Shown here: positions 7,884 to 16,761 of the stretch, piece after piece
Layout of the letters: each line of letters starts with the position of its first letter
Numbering within the stretch: position 1 is the first letter of the stretch
Assembly: GCA_022840285.1 (NCBI GenBank)
Contig: JALHIE010000074.1
Coordinates: 1-34,920, forward strand
Length of the DNA: 34,920 bases
Direction: 5' to 3'
Source of the DNA: Porphyromonadaceae bacterium
Lineage (GTDB): Bacteria > Bacteroidota > Bacteroidia > Bacteroidales > Dysgonomonadaceae
Notes under the pieces: generated by a model
What the model was told of the DNA's origin: nothing
Database searches by the model: none
Seen by the model: only the letters and a program-made list of their open reading frames with translations
Program-made: the position numbers and the translations under genes

Positions 7884-9143
7884 TTACCTGATGATTGTCT
7901 GGGCCCGGTTAGGTCCCACTGAAACAATGGCAATAGGCACACCCAGCTCTTCTTCCAAAAACGAAAGATAGGCGTTGAACTCTTCGGGAAATTCGTCTTC
8001 CGACTGCATGTCCGTCATATCGGTCTTCCAACCGGGCAACTCCACAAAAACGGGTTCAATGTTTTCTGTAATGTCGAACGGCAAGTCTTCCGTTTCTTGT
8101 CCGTTGATGTTGTAAGCCACGCACACCTTGATGGTTTCGAAAGTATCCAGCACATCACTTTTCATCATCACCAGCTTGGTAACCCCATTAAGCATCACCG
8201 TGTAGCGGAGCGCTACAAGGTCAATCCACCCGCAACGACGCGGTCGTCCGGTAACAGAGCCGTATTCACGTCCCAGATCACGCATCTGCTGTCCGTCTTC
8301 ATCGAACAGTTCTGTGGGGAAAGGGCCACTTCCCACCCGGGTGCAGTATGCCTTGAAAATTCCGAACACTTCGCCTATTCTTCGGGGAGCAACGCCCAAT
8401 CCGGTACAGGCGCCGGCGCAAATGGTGTTGGATGAAGTGACAAACGGATAGGAGCCAAAATCAATATCAAGCATGGATCCTTGCGCACCTTCGGCAAGCA
8501 CTCCCTTACCCGATACGAGTGACTTGTTGATAAAATGCTCCGAATCGATAATATGGAACGATTTCAATTTCTCGACTCCGGCAAACCAAGCGCTTTCAAT
8601 TTTTTCCAAGTCGTACTCAAAATCGTACTGGGCCAGCATCTCGATGTGTCGGGCCGTGGCTTTTTTGTATTTCTCTTCGAAATGGTTGAACAGATCCCCT
8701 ACCCGCAAGCCGTTCCTGCTCACTTTATCGGTGTATGTCGGGCCGATTCCTTTGCCGGTCGTTCCTATTTTTGAATCACCTTTTGCCTGTTCCATGGCTT
8801 CATCAAGCAACCGATGGGTAGGCAAAATTAAATGAGCTTTCTTGGAAACATACAGCCGGTCGGTCAATGCATGCCCCGATGCTTCCAACGCCTCCACTTC
8901 AGCTTTAAACAAAGCCGGATCCAGCACAACCCCATTTCCGATAATGTTGATTTTCCCCGGTTGAAAAATTCCCGACGGAATCGATCTCAATATATACTTT
9001 TGATTTTCAAATTCCAACGTATGTCCGGCGTTCGGTCCTCCCTGAAAACGGGCCACAATATCGTAATTGGGCGTTAACACATCTACTACTTTTCCTTTTC
9101 CTTCATCGCCCCATTGAAGGCCTAAAATTACATCTACATTCAT
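7884..9143 (-). CDS. purA: Adenylosuccinate synthetase
   Basis: GTP-dependent conversion of IMP and aspartate to adenylosuccinate, the first committed step to AMP. The catalytic P-loop-like WGDEGKGK is at 11-18 and the catalytic His41 in GGPNAGHT. Further marks are GTTGKGIGPTYTDKVSRNG, EGAQGSMLDIDFGSYPFVTSSNT and the GTP/aspartate segment VTGRPRRCGWIDL. 419 aa, complete. It follows the Fur-family gene by 60 bases and precedes pcm. Confidence 0.97.
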   Translation of the reverse strand: MNVDVILGLQWGDEGKGKVVDVLTPNYDIVARFQGGPNAGHTLEFENQKYILRSIPSGIFQPGKINIIGNGVVLDPALFKAEVEALEASGHALTDRLYVSKKAHLILPTHRLLDEAMEQAKGDSKIGTTGKGIGPTYTDKVSRNGLRVGDLFNHFEEKYKKATARHIEMLAQYDFEYDLEKIESAWFAGVEKLKSFHIIDSEHFINKSLVSGKGVLAEGAQGSMLDIDFGSYPFVTSSNTICAGACTGLGVAPRRIGEVFGIFKAYCTRVGSGPFPTELFDEDGQQMRDLGREYGSVTGRPRRCGWIDLVALRYTVMLNGVTKLVMMKSDVLDTFETIKVCVAYNINGQETEDLPFDITENIEPVFVELPGWKTDMTDMQSEDEFPEEFNAYLSFLEEELGVPIAIVSVGPNRAQTIIR

Positions 9144-9203
9144 TTTTTTTCTTAATTAGAACCAAGAGACAAGATAAAAGAACCTTTACTTCTTATTTCC
9201 ATG

Positions 9204-9692
9204 TTATTTTTTTTCCTTATTCAGTTTTCTCAACGCAATTTTCTTGGCGTGACTACACTTACTACAAATCCCGTAAATATACATACTGTAATAGCTTACG
9301 GTAAATTTTTTAATTTTTCTTTGCTGTGCCGGAGTAAACAGGTTGCCGTTCTTGGATTCCCAAACTTCCCCACAGCTGGTACAGATAATGTGATCGTGAT
9401 TCTCGTTGCCGTAAGCACGCTCGTACTTTGAAATATTTCCTCCAAACTGATGTTTCACCACCAGTCCACAGTCAAGCAGCAGTTCAATGGTATTGTAGAG
9501 GGTGGCACGGCTAACGCGGAAATTCACGTCTACCATGGATTTGTATAATGAATCCATGTCGAAATGTCCTTTCGTGTTGTAAATATGATCGAGTATGGCA
9601 AATCTCTCCGGAGTTTTACGATGCTTACGATCAGAGAGATACTGCATGAACTCGTCTTTCACCTGTTTTCTCAATTTTTGACTGCTATCCAT
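9204..9692 (-). CDS. Fur-family metal-responsive regulator
   Basis: A 162-aa Fur/PerR/Zur superfamily repressor. The winged-helix region contains RKTPERFAILDHIYNTKGHFDMDSLY and RVSRATLYNTIELLLDCG, the DNA-recognition helix. Two CxxC pairs (C104/C107 and C143/C146) form the structural zinc site. A TATTTTTG element (9697-9704 as CAAAAATA on +) sits only 4 bases before the ATG. Whether it senses iron, zinc or peroxide cannot be told from the sequence. Confidence 0.92.
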   Translation of the reverse strand: MDSSQKLRKQVKDEFMQYLSDRKHRKTPERFAILDHIYNTKGHFDMDSLYKSMVDVNFRVSRATLYNTIELLLDCGLVVKHQFGGNISKYERAYGNENHDHIICTSCGEVWESKNGNLFTPAQQRKIKKFTVSYYSMYIYGICSKCSHAKKIALRKLNKEKK

Positions 9693-9771
9693 ACTACAAA
9701 AATATTTCTTTTTTCAATCGCTTGAAGTTATTTTTTTGATATTTTTTTAAAGATACACATTTAAATTCATT

Positions 9772-11154
9772 TCACCGTTTCGGAATGAACAAAAAATGCC
9801 GGATAACAGAGGAAGCAGCATACTCAAAAAAAGGATTTCTCAATCCCGTGGCAAGGATATTTTCAGCTTTGTTTACATCAAAATCCTCCGATTCACTCCT
9901 GTAAACATTGTAAGTGACACGAGCTCCGGCATCACCGGTTTTCCAATTCAACTGAAGTCTTCCGTCAACATTTTCGGCTGTTAAGTCCTGCGGCGCTTCG
10001 GGAACTTCATCCGAGAGCCATGTCATCGCAGGCAGTTTTGCCGGATAACGGTAGTAGTGGTCAAGGGTATTCAAAATCCCTTTGGTGTTCGAAAGCACAT
10101 TATCGGCTCTGAAGTATGCCTGTCCGGCCGATTCATTCTTTCTTGTGTAATCCATCTGGTTCTCGATATCCTGCCGGCTCCATCCCAGTTCTATCATCTG
10201 ATAAGTCCCCAATCCCGGTACGATGATACGCCTGTTCCCGTTCTCCAGCCAATCGTCAACGAACGGATAAAAAAGATGGTCTTTGTAGTACATCATCGGA
10301 TAAAGGGCATCGTGTTTGCCAATCTTCAGCCACATGGCGGCATCCTGAAAAACAGTTTCCAGAGCCGTCCATCCAGCCCCGGTATTTCCCAACGCCCTGT
10401 ACCGTCCCAGCGGAGCACTGCTGACCTGCACCCATTTTTTTTGACTTTTCACCCAGTCGTAAGCTTTGGTCACAAACCGGGTAATGTTATCCCTACGCCA
10501 TTGTTGCAACGTTTTCCCCTTACCGTAGAGCCTGTACATACCGGCATCAGGAAACTTACCTGTGTTGTCCGGATACCGGATATAATCAAAATGAATTCCG
10601 TCAATATCGTAATTCGAAACGATCTCCTTGACGATGGACAAGAGATAGTCGTCTGTTTTGGGATTACCCGGATCAAGAAACCATTCGCCACGGTATTTCC
10701 TGGTTATGGATGGATTCTTCTTTGTTATCGATCTTGCGCCCAAACTTCTCACGTGCTTGTCTAATCCCAACGGATAAGTTACCATCCAGGCGTGCAGCTC
10801 CATACCGCGCTTATGGCACTCTTCTATGGCAAAAGCCAGCGGATCGAATTGAGGTTTCCCGTGAGCGGATGGTACAACGACCGATGCCATCGGCTCAATT
10901 TTTGAATCATAAAACATTTCTCCCCTGGCCCGGACCTGAAACAGGACTGTATTGAAATTGTGTTTTTGCAAATTATCGAGGATAACGACAAGCTCTCTTT
11001 TTTGCATCTCCTGACTGATTTTATTCCTTGGCCAGTCAAGCCCGTAATTTGTTGTCAACCAAACCGCCCGAACTTCAGAAGCAGGGGGGTTAACAGAAAA
11101 AACTCCCATCGCAACAGACAGAAAAACGATGAGAAGCAGACATGTTTTATTCAT
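9772..11154 (-). CDS. Glycoside hydrolase family 10-like (DUF187/YngK) secreted protein
   Basis: A 460-aa secreted hydrolase-like protein of the DUF187 (GHL10) family. A signal peptide ends near residue 20 (SVAMGVFS). The TIM-barrel carries EVRAVWLTTNYGLDWP, FNTVLFQVRARGEMFYDS, GMELHAWM, and DGIHFDYIRYP. From about residue 385 a fibronectin-III-like domain begins (PEAPQDLTAENVDGRLQLNW). This domain ends abruptly at FFEYAASSVIRHFLFIPKR, about 20 residues short of a usual fn3 C-terminus. Probably a cell-envelope glycan-active enzyme; substrate unknown. Confidence 0.85.
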   Translation of the reverse strand: MNKTCLLLIVFLSVAMGVFSVNPPASEVRAVWLTTNYGLDWPRNKISQEMQKRELVVILDNLQKHNFNTVLFQVRARGEMFYDSKIEPMASVVVPSAHGKPQFDPLAFAIEECHKRGMELHAWMVTYPLGLDKHVRSLGARSITKKNPSITRKYRGEWFLDPGNPKTDDYLLSIVKEIVSNYDIDGIHFDYIRYPDNTGKFPDAGMYRLYGKGKTLQQWRRDNITRFVTKAYDWVKSQKKWVQVSSAPLGRYRALGNTGAGWTALETVFQDAAMWLKIGKHDALYPMMYYKDHLFYPFVDDWLENGNRRIIVPGLGTYQMIELGWSRQDIENQMDYTRKNESAGQAYFRADNVLSNTKGILNTLDHYYRYPAKLPAMTWLSDEVPEAPQDLTAENVDGRLQLNWKTGDAGARVTYNVYRSESEDFDVNKAENILATGLRNPFFEYAASSVIRHFLFIPKR

Positions 11155-11194
11155 TAATTATAACCGTTCTAAACTTAACGACACAAATTTAAAA

Positions 11195-11202
11195 CAAAAA
11201 TA
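11195..11202 (-). promoter_or_regulatory. Possible Bacteroidota -7 element for the GH10-like gene
   Basis: TATTTTTG on the minus strand matches TAnnTTTG and lies about 40 bases before the ATG at 11154. I see no clear -33 TTG at the right spacing, so this is weak. Confidence 0.35.
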
Positions 11203-11354
11203 GAGTGTCTACGTACATTTTTTGAATGTTAACATTTTGAACCGGCAAAACCAATCAGTTCCACGCAGCGACCGGACTCCAATACTTGACTATGCGTGAC
11301 CGCCATACGAAAATCAGTTGACGTTCCTTTTTACGAAACTTTATCTTAATATTA

Positions 11355-11385
11355 TTGCGAAACTTAATAATTAATTCTACTTTTG
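11355..11385 (+). promoter_or_regulatory. Bacteroidota-type promoter for tatA-tatC
   Basis: TTG at 11355-11357, a 20-base spacer, then TACTTTTG at 11378-11385, matching the TTG-N19/20-TAnnTTTG consensus. It lies about 49 bases upstream of the tatA start. Confidence 0.7.
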
Positions 11386-11433
11386 TGAAAATATAGTATT
11401 CGTAAACAAATTAACAAACTAACAATAAAACCT

Positions 11434-11643
11434 ATGAATCCACTGCTTTTTAATTTAAACGGATGGGAAATTCCCATTATTATTTTGGTTGTCCTGATTC
11501 TTTTTGGTGGAAAGAAAATCCCTGAATTTATGAAAGGGCTCGGAAAAGGCATCAACAGTTTCAAGAAGGGACTGAACGATATTGAAGAAGATATCAAAGC
11601 CGATCCGGCCGACAAAAAAACATCAACTCCTAGCAATCAGTAA
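11434..11643 (+). CDS. tatA: Twin-arginine translocase subunit TatA/E
   Basis: A 69-aa single-pass protein that forms the Tat pore for folded proteins. The membrane helix is at about 11-25 (WEIPIIILVVLILF), followed by the FGGKKIPE hinge and an amphipathic helix (FMKGLGKGINSFKKGL), then an acidic/polar tail. Typical family size. tatC follows after 98 bases; no tatB is present in the window, as expected where TatA serves both roles. Confidence 0.93.
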   Translation: MNPLLFNLNGWEIPIIILVVLILFGGKKIPEFMKGLGKGINSFKKGLNDIEEDIKADPADKKTSTPSNQ

Positions 11644-11741
11644 CCTGATTTACCCGTTTTTGTAAAAATCGTCCGTTCTCGGGATTAATCCGCGTTTTTG
11701 TGGGTTTTTTCCGAGATTAAATTCTATAATCTGTTGGTTGC

Positions 11742-12566
11742 ATGAAAGAGAAAGAAATGTCCTTTTGGGACCATCTCGAGGAATTCCGCTGGACGTTGAT
11801 TCGGATTATCGGCGCAGTGCTTATCTTGGCTATTGCTGGATTTATCCTTATTCCACGTATTTTCGACTCGGTAATTCTTGCACCCCGATCTTCCGACTTT
11901 ATCACCTATCGTTTCTTTGAAAAAGCCGGAGAGTACCTACCTTTCCTTCCTGATTTTTCTGCTGACTCTTTTAATGTCGAATTGTTGAATATCAACATGA
12001 CCACGCAGTTTATGACCTATATTTCCACCTCCCTGGCATTTGCTGTCCTGTTGACTATACCTTATATTCTGTTTGAACTCTGGCGCTTTATCAGCCCGGC
12101 CCTGTACGAAAACGAGACCAAAGGGGTAAAGATGGCTTTCGGGTTCGGTGGAGTAATGTTCGTGATCGGTTGCCTGGTTGGCTATTTTATGGTTTTCCCC
12201 TTGATCTTCCGATTTCTCATTACTTTTCAACTAAGCGATGCAATCCAAAACACCATTTCGCTGGATTCCTACATGAGTAATTTCTACACCCTTATCCTCA
12301 TTATGGGCGTGGTGTTCGAGTTGCCACTTGTTTTCTGGCTCTTATCCAGTCTCGGACTCATTTACCGGTCTTTCTTCCGCAAGTACCGCAAACACGCAGT
12401 GGTAGGTTCTATGGTGCTGGCAGCCATAATTACCCCCTCGGGCGATCCATTTTCGCTCATTGTGGTTACCATACCGCTTTACATGCTTTGGGAGATAAGT
12501 GCATTTGTGGTAAAAAAAGACCCGCCCGAAGAAATAGAAGAGAACCTGCCGGCAGTCGTTGACTAA
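11742..12566 (+). CDS. tatC: Twin-arginine translocase subunit TatC
   Basis: A 274-aa six-helix inner-membrane receptor for Tat signal peptides. The start KEKEMSFWDHLEEFRWTLIR contains the conserved HLEE-R signal-binding site. Helices are seen around 22-40, 85-105, 126-150, 170-190, 210-225 and 235-255. TITPSGDPFS-type sequence (AAIITPSGDPFSLIVVTIPLYMLWE) is a family hallmark. It forms an operon with tatA and ends immediately tail-to-tail against yccF, with no bases between the stop codons. Confidence 0.95.
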   Translation: MKEKEMSFWDHLEEFRWTLIRIIGAVLILAIAGFILIPRIFDSVILAPRSSDFITYRFFEKAGEYLPFLPDFSADSFNVELLNINMTTQFMTYISTSLAFAVLLTIPYILFELWRFISPALYENETKGVKMAFGFGGVMFVIGCLVGYFMVFPLIFRFLITFQLSDAIQNTISLDSYMSNFYTLILIMGVVFELPLVFWLLSSLGLIYRSFFRKYRKHAVVGSMVLAAIITPSGDPFSLIVVTIPLYMLWEISAFVVKKDPPEEIEENLPAVVD

Positions 12567-12941
12567 TTATCGGTTCACAATTACTTTTCCAAACGGAGAA
12601 AACGCCAGTTTCATTAGTTTGAAATGCTGGTTTCCGAAAGGAATACCGATGATGGTGATGTAAAACAACAGGCCAAAAAACAGGTGCGTGAGCACGATGG
12701 GCAAGCCGCCGATAAAGAACCAGATTATATTCATAACAAGCGCCAGGCACCCCGAAGTTGTGTGGTTTTGTACCGCTTTTTTATCAAACGGCAACAAGGC
12801 CATCTCTGCCAGTTTCAGCGATTGCAAGCCGAAAGGAATACCTATTATTGTAACCATCAGGCCAACACTGGCTATAACGTATTCGACGGCAATGAATATA
12901 CCTCCGAAAACAATCCAGATCACATTTCCCAGTGTCCTCAT
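12567..12941 (-). CDS. YccF domain inner-membrane protein
   Basis: A 124-aa protein with two copies of the YccF (DUF307) repeat. Each has a glycine-rich IPFG turn: TIIGIPFGLQSLKLAEMALLPF and TIIGIPFGNQHFKLMKLAFSPFGK, with hydrophobic helices before each. Its ATG overlaps the ridA stop by 4 bases, so the two are translationally coupled. Function unknown. Confidence 0.88.
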   Translation of the reverse strand: MRTLGNVIWIVFGGIFIAVEYVIASVGLMVTIIGIPFGLQSLKLAEMALLPFDKKAVQNHTTSGCLALVMNIIWFFIGGLPIVLTHLFFGLLFYITIIGIPFGNQHFKLMKLAFSPFGKVIVNR

Positions 12942-13315
12942 CGTACGGCGATTGCTTCAATTTCCACCATGCAATTTTTGGGCAGACCTTTGGCAGCTAT
13001 GGCCGAACGGGCAGGGAAATCCCCATCGAACTGCGAAGCGTAAACCTCGTTCATCTCGGAAAAGTAAGCCATGTCGCCCAGAAAGACGGTAATTTTCACA
13101 ATGTTTTTAGTTGTAAGTCCGGCTTCATCCAAAATAGCCCGGATGTTTTTGAAACATTGAGCTGCTTGCTCTTTCACTCCTCCGGGGACCAGCTCTCCGG
13201 TCAGCGGATTAATAGGGATCTGTCCGGAAATAAAAATTATTCCGTTCACCTCAATTGCCTGGTTGTAAGGACCAATTGCCGCGGGAGCACGTTTTGTTGA
13301 AATTATTTTTTTCAT
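12938..13315 (-). CDS. ridA: RidA family enamine/imine deaminase
   Basis: A 125-aa YjgF/YER057c/UK114 protein that hydrolyses reactive 2-aminoacrylate and other enamines/imines made by PLP enzymes. Seen: APAAIGPYNQAIEVNG, FISGQIPINPLTGEL, the Arg in FPARSAIAAKGLPKNCMVEIEAIA. Full length and typical. It lies 11 bases downstream of rlmB and overlaps yccF. Confidence 0.94.
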   Translation of the reverse strand: MKKIISTKRAPAAIGPYNQAIEVNGIIFISGQIPINPLTGELVPGGVKEQAAQCFKNIRAILDEAGLTTKNIVKITVFLGDMAYFSEMNEVYASQFDGDFPARSAIAAKGLPKNCMVEIEAIAVR

Positions 13316-13326
13316 TTTTAAATAGT

Positions 13327-14094
13327 TTAATAGTGGACAGTTAAGACCGCCCTTTGTCTTATCACCTCATAAATCATTACACCCGCTGCCACCGAAACAT
13401 TGAGCGATTGAATGCTACCAAACTGTGGAACCTTTACCAACTCATCACATATGCGTAGGATTTCGGGAGAAACACCTTCGTCTTCCGATCCCATTAAAAT
13501 GGCTACAGGTACGGACATGTCTGCTTCGGTATAGTTTTTTGCCGCTTTTTCGGTGGCGGCAACTACTTTTATTCCACTGTCTTTCAGGAACACAACGGCT
13601 TCTTTCAGGCTATTTTCCCGACATACCGGAATGATGTGTAATGCTCCGGCCGACGTCTTTATGGCATCGGCATTTACCGATACACTTCCGCGCGCCGGAA
13701 TCACTATGGCATCTACGCCTGCAACTTCGCATGTACGGGCAATGGCCCCAAAGTTACGCACATCGGTAATTCCATCAAGCACGATAATAAGCGGGTTTTT
13801 CCCCTGCTCGTACAGAAACGGGACAATCTGGTCCAATTTCTGGTAGGTAACTGCCGAAGTAAAGGCAATAACACCCTGATGATTTTTACGGGTGATCCTG
13901 TCGATCCGCTCCAGCGGGACTTTCTGCATCGGGATTTCGTACCGGCGCAACACCTCTTGCAGTTCTTTGAAAAGTTCACCCGACAGTTCGCGCTTAACAA
14001 GTACTTTGTCAATATCTTTTCCGGCTTCCGCCGCTTCAATCACGGCACGGATGCCGAAAATCATCTCTTTTTCTTTCATTTTTTGGGTTGACAA
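13327..14094 (-). CDS. rlmB: 23S rRNA (guanosine-2'-O)-methyltransferase RlmB / TrmH family
   Basis: A 255-aa SPOUT 2'-O-methyltransferase. The N-terminal substrate-binding domain starts EMIFGIRAVIEAAEAGKDIDKVLV; the catalytic trefoil-knot motifs are LDGITDVRNFGAIARTCE, VPVAILMGSEDEGVSPE and GSIQSLNVSVAAGVMIYEVIRQR. Complete. The start may be ATG 14094 or the ATG five codons later; no decisive ribosome site. It follows recN by 13 bases. Confidence 0.9.
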   Translation of the reverse strand: MSTQKMKEKEMIFGIRAVIEAAEAGKDIDKVLVKRELSGELFKELQEVLRRYEIPMQKVPLERIDRITRKNHQGVIAFTSAVTYQKLDQIVPFLYEQGKNPLIIVLDGITDVRNFGAIARTCEVAGVDAIVIPARGSVSVNADAIKTSAGALHIIPVCRENSLKEAVVFLKDSGIKVVAATEKAAKNYTEADMSVPVAILMGSEDEGVSPEILRICDELVKVPQFGSIQSLNVSVAAGVMIYEVIRQRAVLTVHY

Positions 14095-14107
14095 GTTGAC
14101 GGTAGTT

Positions 14108-15808
14108 CTAATTATGAATTATGAATTGTGAATTGTGATTTGTGATTTGTCCTTCTCTCAGCATCACCTTGGCATTTTCTACAGCCTGAGCAGTAACTTC
14201 CGCACCGCTAAGCATCCGGGCTATTTCCGAAATCCTATCGTTTTGCGGCAACAGGCGCATATAGGTTGCCGTAGTCTCAGCACTATCCTCTTTGTAAACG
14301 TTGTAATGCCTTGTTCCTTTGGCTGCTATTTGCGGCAAATGGGTGATGGCGATTACCTGCATGTCGTGTGCCATCTCGCGCATGATCGTGCCCATTTTAT
14401 CGGCAATCTCACCCGAAGTACCCGTGTCAATTTCATCAAAAATAACCGTTGGCAGTGCTGTTGCTCCGGCAATCATCGATTTCAGGCAAAGCATCAGTCG
14501 AGAGGTTTCTCCGCCGGATGCAATCTGGGAAACGGGCAGCAACGGTGTGTTTTTATTGGCGGAGAAAAGAAAGCCGACAGCATCTTTTCCGTTAGAATCG
14601 GGATTGTTTTTGGTGGTAATATCGCATGTGAACCTCGCGTTAGGCATTCCCAGATAAACAAGCATGTCCGTGAGCTGCTTCTCTACCGGCTGCGTAGCCG
14701 ATTTTCTCTTTTCGCTCAAAGCCCTGGCTTTTTGCAACATCAGCTGTTGTTTTTCAAATACCTCTTTTTCAAGTTGCTCTATTTGTTCGTCCAACGACAG
14801 GATGTCTTGCAGCTTTTCATCCAGCTGCCTCTGTATCTCCTGCAGTTCCTCAACCGATTTCACCGAATGCCTCTTCTGTAAATCGTATATCACGCTTAAC
14901 CGCTCCTCCACCTGTTGTTGCCGTTCGGCATTGAAATCTGTTTCTTCGAAATGCTTCCCGGCTTCAATCCGGACCTCTTTTAAATCGATATAAGCCGACT
15001 CCACCCGCTGCTCCAATTCGGCTGCTTTCGGAAAAACATGCCGGATACTTTTCAACGCATCGGTTACCGATTTTAATTTTTGCTCTACAGCGTCACCTTC
15101 ACCCGAGAATGTATCTACTACTGCAAAAAGCGAAGCTTTAATCTCCTCGGCATGCGTTATGGTTTCCAGTTCGGCTTCCAGTTCTTCCTGCTCTCCCGCC
15201 TGTAGTTTTGCACCGGCCAATGTGTCGAACTGGAATTGAAAATAATTTTCCTCTTCCTTGTTTTTCTGCGATTGCTCCTGCAGTTCGAGCAGCAGTTTCC
15301 TGCTCGCCTGATATTCCTTGAAAGCTTTTTGGTACACCTCTTTCTCCGTTTTTGTACGGGCAAGAATATCCAAAACGTTTAACTGAAAAAAGTTATCGTT
15401 TAACGACAGGTTCTGATGCTGTGAATGGATATCTATCAATCTATCGCCCAGTCCCTTCAGGTCATTCAGGTAAACAGGGGAGTCGTTCACAAAAGCCCGC
15501 GACTTCCCGGTCGTCCAGATTTCACGGCGCAGGATGCATTCATCGGGATTATATTCCCAATCCCGCTCTTCAAAAAAATCTTGCAAACCATACCTTGAAA
15601 GATCGAAAATACCTTCGATGGTACATTTCTGCTCGTTTTGCTTGATATGACGATTATCGGCACGTTGTCCCAAAATCAGCGAAAGTGCACCCAATATAAT
15701 GGATTTTCCGGCACCGGTTTCTCCGGTGATGACTGAAAAACCCTTATCAAAATCGATCTGGAGCGAGTCTATCAGCGCATAATTTTGTATTGCAAGCGAT
15801 TTCAGCAT
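14108..15808 (-). CDS. recN: DNA repair protein RecN
   Basis: SMC-like ATPase acting early in double-strand-break repair. Start at the ATG at 15808 gives the family N-terminus MLKSLAIQNYALI and lies 7 bases after the porD stop; the longer frame would overlap porD. Walker A GETGAGKS is at 29-36; a long coiled coil runs roughly 150-360; signature VSQIASGGETSRLMLCLK and Walker B PTVIFDEIDTG follow near the end. The last 13 residues (QITNHNSQFIIHN) are coded by a 7-bp tandem repeat rather than by family sequence. Confidence 0.94.
   Translation of the reverse strand: MLKSLAIQNYALIDSLQIDFDKGFSVITGETGAGKSIILGALSLILGQRADNRHIKQNEQKCTIEGIFDLSRYGLQDFFEERDWEYNPDECILRREIWTTGKSRAFVNDSPVYLNDLKGLGDRLIDIHSQHQNLSLNDNFFQLNVLDILARTKTEKEVYQKAFKEYQASRKLLLELQEQSQKNKEEENYFQFQFDTLAGAKLQAGEQEELEAELETITHAEEIKASLFAVVDTFSGEGDAVEQKLKSVTDALKSIRHVFPKAAELEQRVESAYIDLKEVRIEAGKHFEETDFNAERQQQVEERLSVIYDLQKRHSVKSVEELQEIQRQLDEKLQDILSLDEQIEQLEKEVFEKQQLMLQKARALSEKRKSATQPVEKQLTDMLVYLGMPNARFTCDITTKNNPDSNGKDAVGFLFSANKNTPLLPVSQIASGGETSRLMLCLKSMIAGATALPTVIFDEIDTGTSGEIADKMGTIMREMAHDMQVIAITHLPQIAAKGTRHYNVYKEDSAETTATYMRLLPQNDRISEIARMLSGAEVTAQAVENAKVMLREGQITNHNSQFIIHN
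14110..14150. repeat. 7-bp tandem repeat at the 3' end of recN
   Basis: Six near-perfect 7-mers: AATTATG twice, AATTGTG twice, then ATTTGTG-type twice. The array runs through the last 13 recN codons up to the stop. It is a drifting microsatellite typical in look of Bacteroidota intergenic A/T repeats. Confidence 0.85.
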
Positions 15809-15815
15809 AATTTTC

Positions 15816-16718
15816 CTAACGGTTTGTTCGTTGTAATCTTTCCAAAACGGCTGTCTGCGTCGGGTAAATATTCCGGAGCATTTCATATGCCGCTCGCTTT
15901 TCCTGCTCCGGAGCGCCAGTAAAGACGTTTACCAGTTCGTCCAGTTTGGCATTGCCGAAAAGGGTTACCAAAACAGAGTTGGGCAGACGGGCGTATAGCG
16001 AAGCGATTACAGGCAGCGAAGTTACAACTTTTTGACGACCTTTTTCACTGTTTACCGCCATTTCATCCAATCCTGCCCGGTGGTAATCGTGCCACATCCG
16101 GCGGTAATCTTTAAATACGGGTTCGTTGAAAGCAACGGCAATGGCATACTTGTTCCGCTCACCTCCAAACGCTTCCCATCCGCTCCAGTTATTGGGTTGA
16201 ACGTTGCTGGCCAGGGTTTGCATCCGACGGAAACAATCCGTTCCTCCCAGAGGCGACATCGAATCATAATCGAGTCCGAGAATAAGGTAGGCATAAAAGG
16301 CAATGGTCGCAACCAGGTTGTTGGAAATGTTGTCGGGATTGAACTCTAACGGCTGATATTCCGTGTAATCGAACAAAAAGGAAGGTTCACGATAATTCAG
16401 CAACGGCGTATTGCATGATGCACCGGAAACGGGTCTTCTTGCTTGAACCTGCAATTCTCCTCTAAACGACGTGGGAGACGGCATCTCATTGATGATGAGG
16501 GCAAACGAGCAATCGATCTTTTCATGCGCCGGGGAATTCACGTCCGTCCATTTCCCATCGTTTATAAATATCCTCAATTGCTCTTCGAGAGTGTTGAACA
16601 ACTGCCGGTTGCCCTGTATTCGGGCACTGTTGACAGAGACAGTAGCATTGAGATTCTGCGCCGTAGTACAAACAACAGCTCCCAACAAGAAAATAACGGA
16701 AAATACGGCATTCTTCAT
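15816..16718 (-). CDS. porD: DUF4835 family protein, PorD-like (type IX secretion associated)
   Basis: A 300-aa secreted protein of DUF4835, the family named PorD in type IX secretion annotation. It has a signal peptide (to about residue 20, VVCTTAQ). Family marks include LNATVSVNSARIQGNRQLFNTLEEQLRIFINDGKWT, YTEYQPLEFNPDNISNNLVATIAFYAYLILGLDYDSMSPLGG and the ending NIYPTQTAVLERLQR. It is directly upstream of recN, a neighbour order common in Bacteroidota. A direct mechanistic role in T9SS is not demonstrable here. Confidence 0.83.
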   Translation of the reverse strand: MKNAVFSVIFLLGAVVCTTAQNLNATVSVNSARIQGNRQLFNTLEEQLRIFINDGKWTDVNSPAHEKIDCSFALIINEMPSPTSFRGELQVQARRPVSGASCNTPLLNYREPSFLFDYTEYQPLEFNPDNISNNLVATIAFYAYLILGLDYDSMSPLGGTDCFRRMQTLASNVQPNNWSGWEAFGGERNKYAIAVAFNEPVFKDYRRMWHDYHRAGLDEMAVNSEKGRQKVVTSLPVIASLYARLPNSVLVTLFGNAKLDELVNVFTGAPEQEKRAAYEMLRNIYPTQTAVLERLQRTNR

Positions 16719-16761
16719 AACTTATGCCTGACGGTGGTTTCTTATATTGAAATTATTTCAA

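Noticed and set aside
10057..10764. A 235-codon + strand frame opposite the GH10-like gene
   Set aside because: Antisense shadow of a well-supported gene; its translation shows no family motif.
14135..14881. A 248-codon + strand frame opposite recN
   Set aside because: Shadow of recN; composition rich in Arg/Cys/His as expected from antisense translation.
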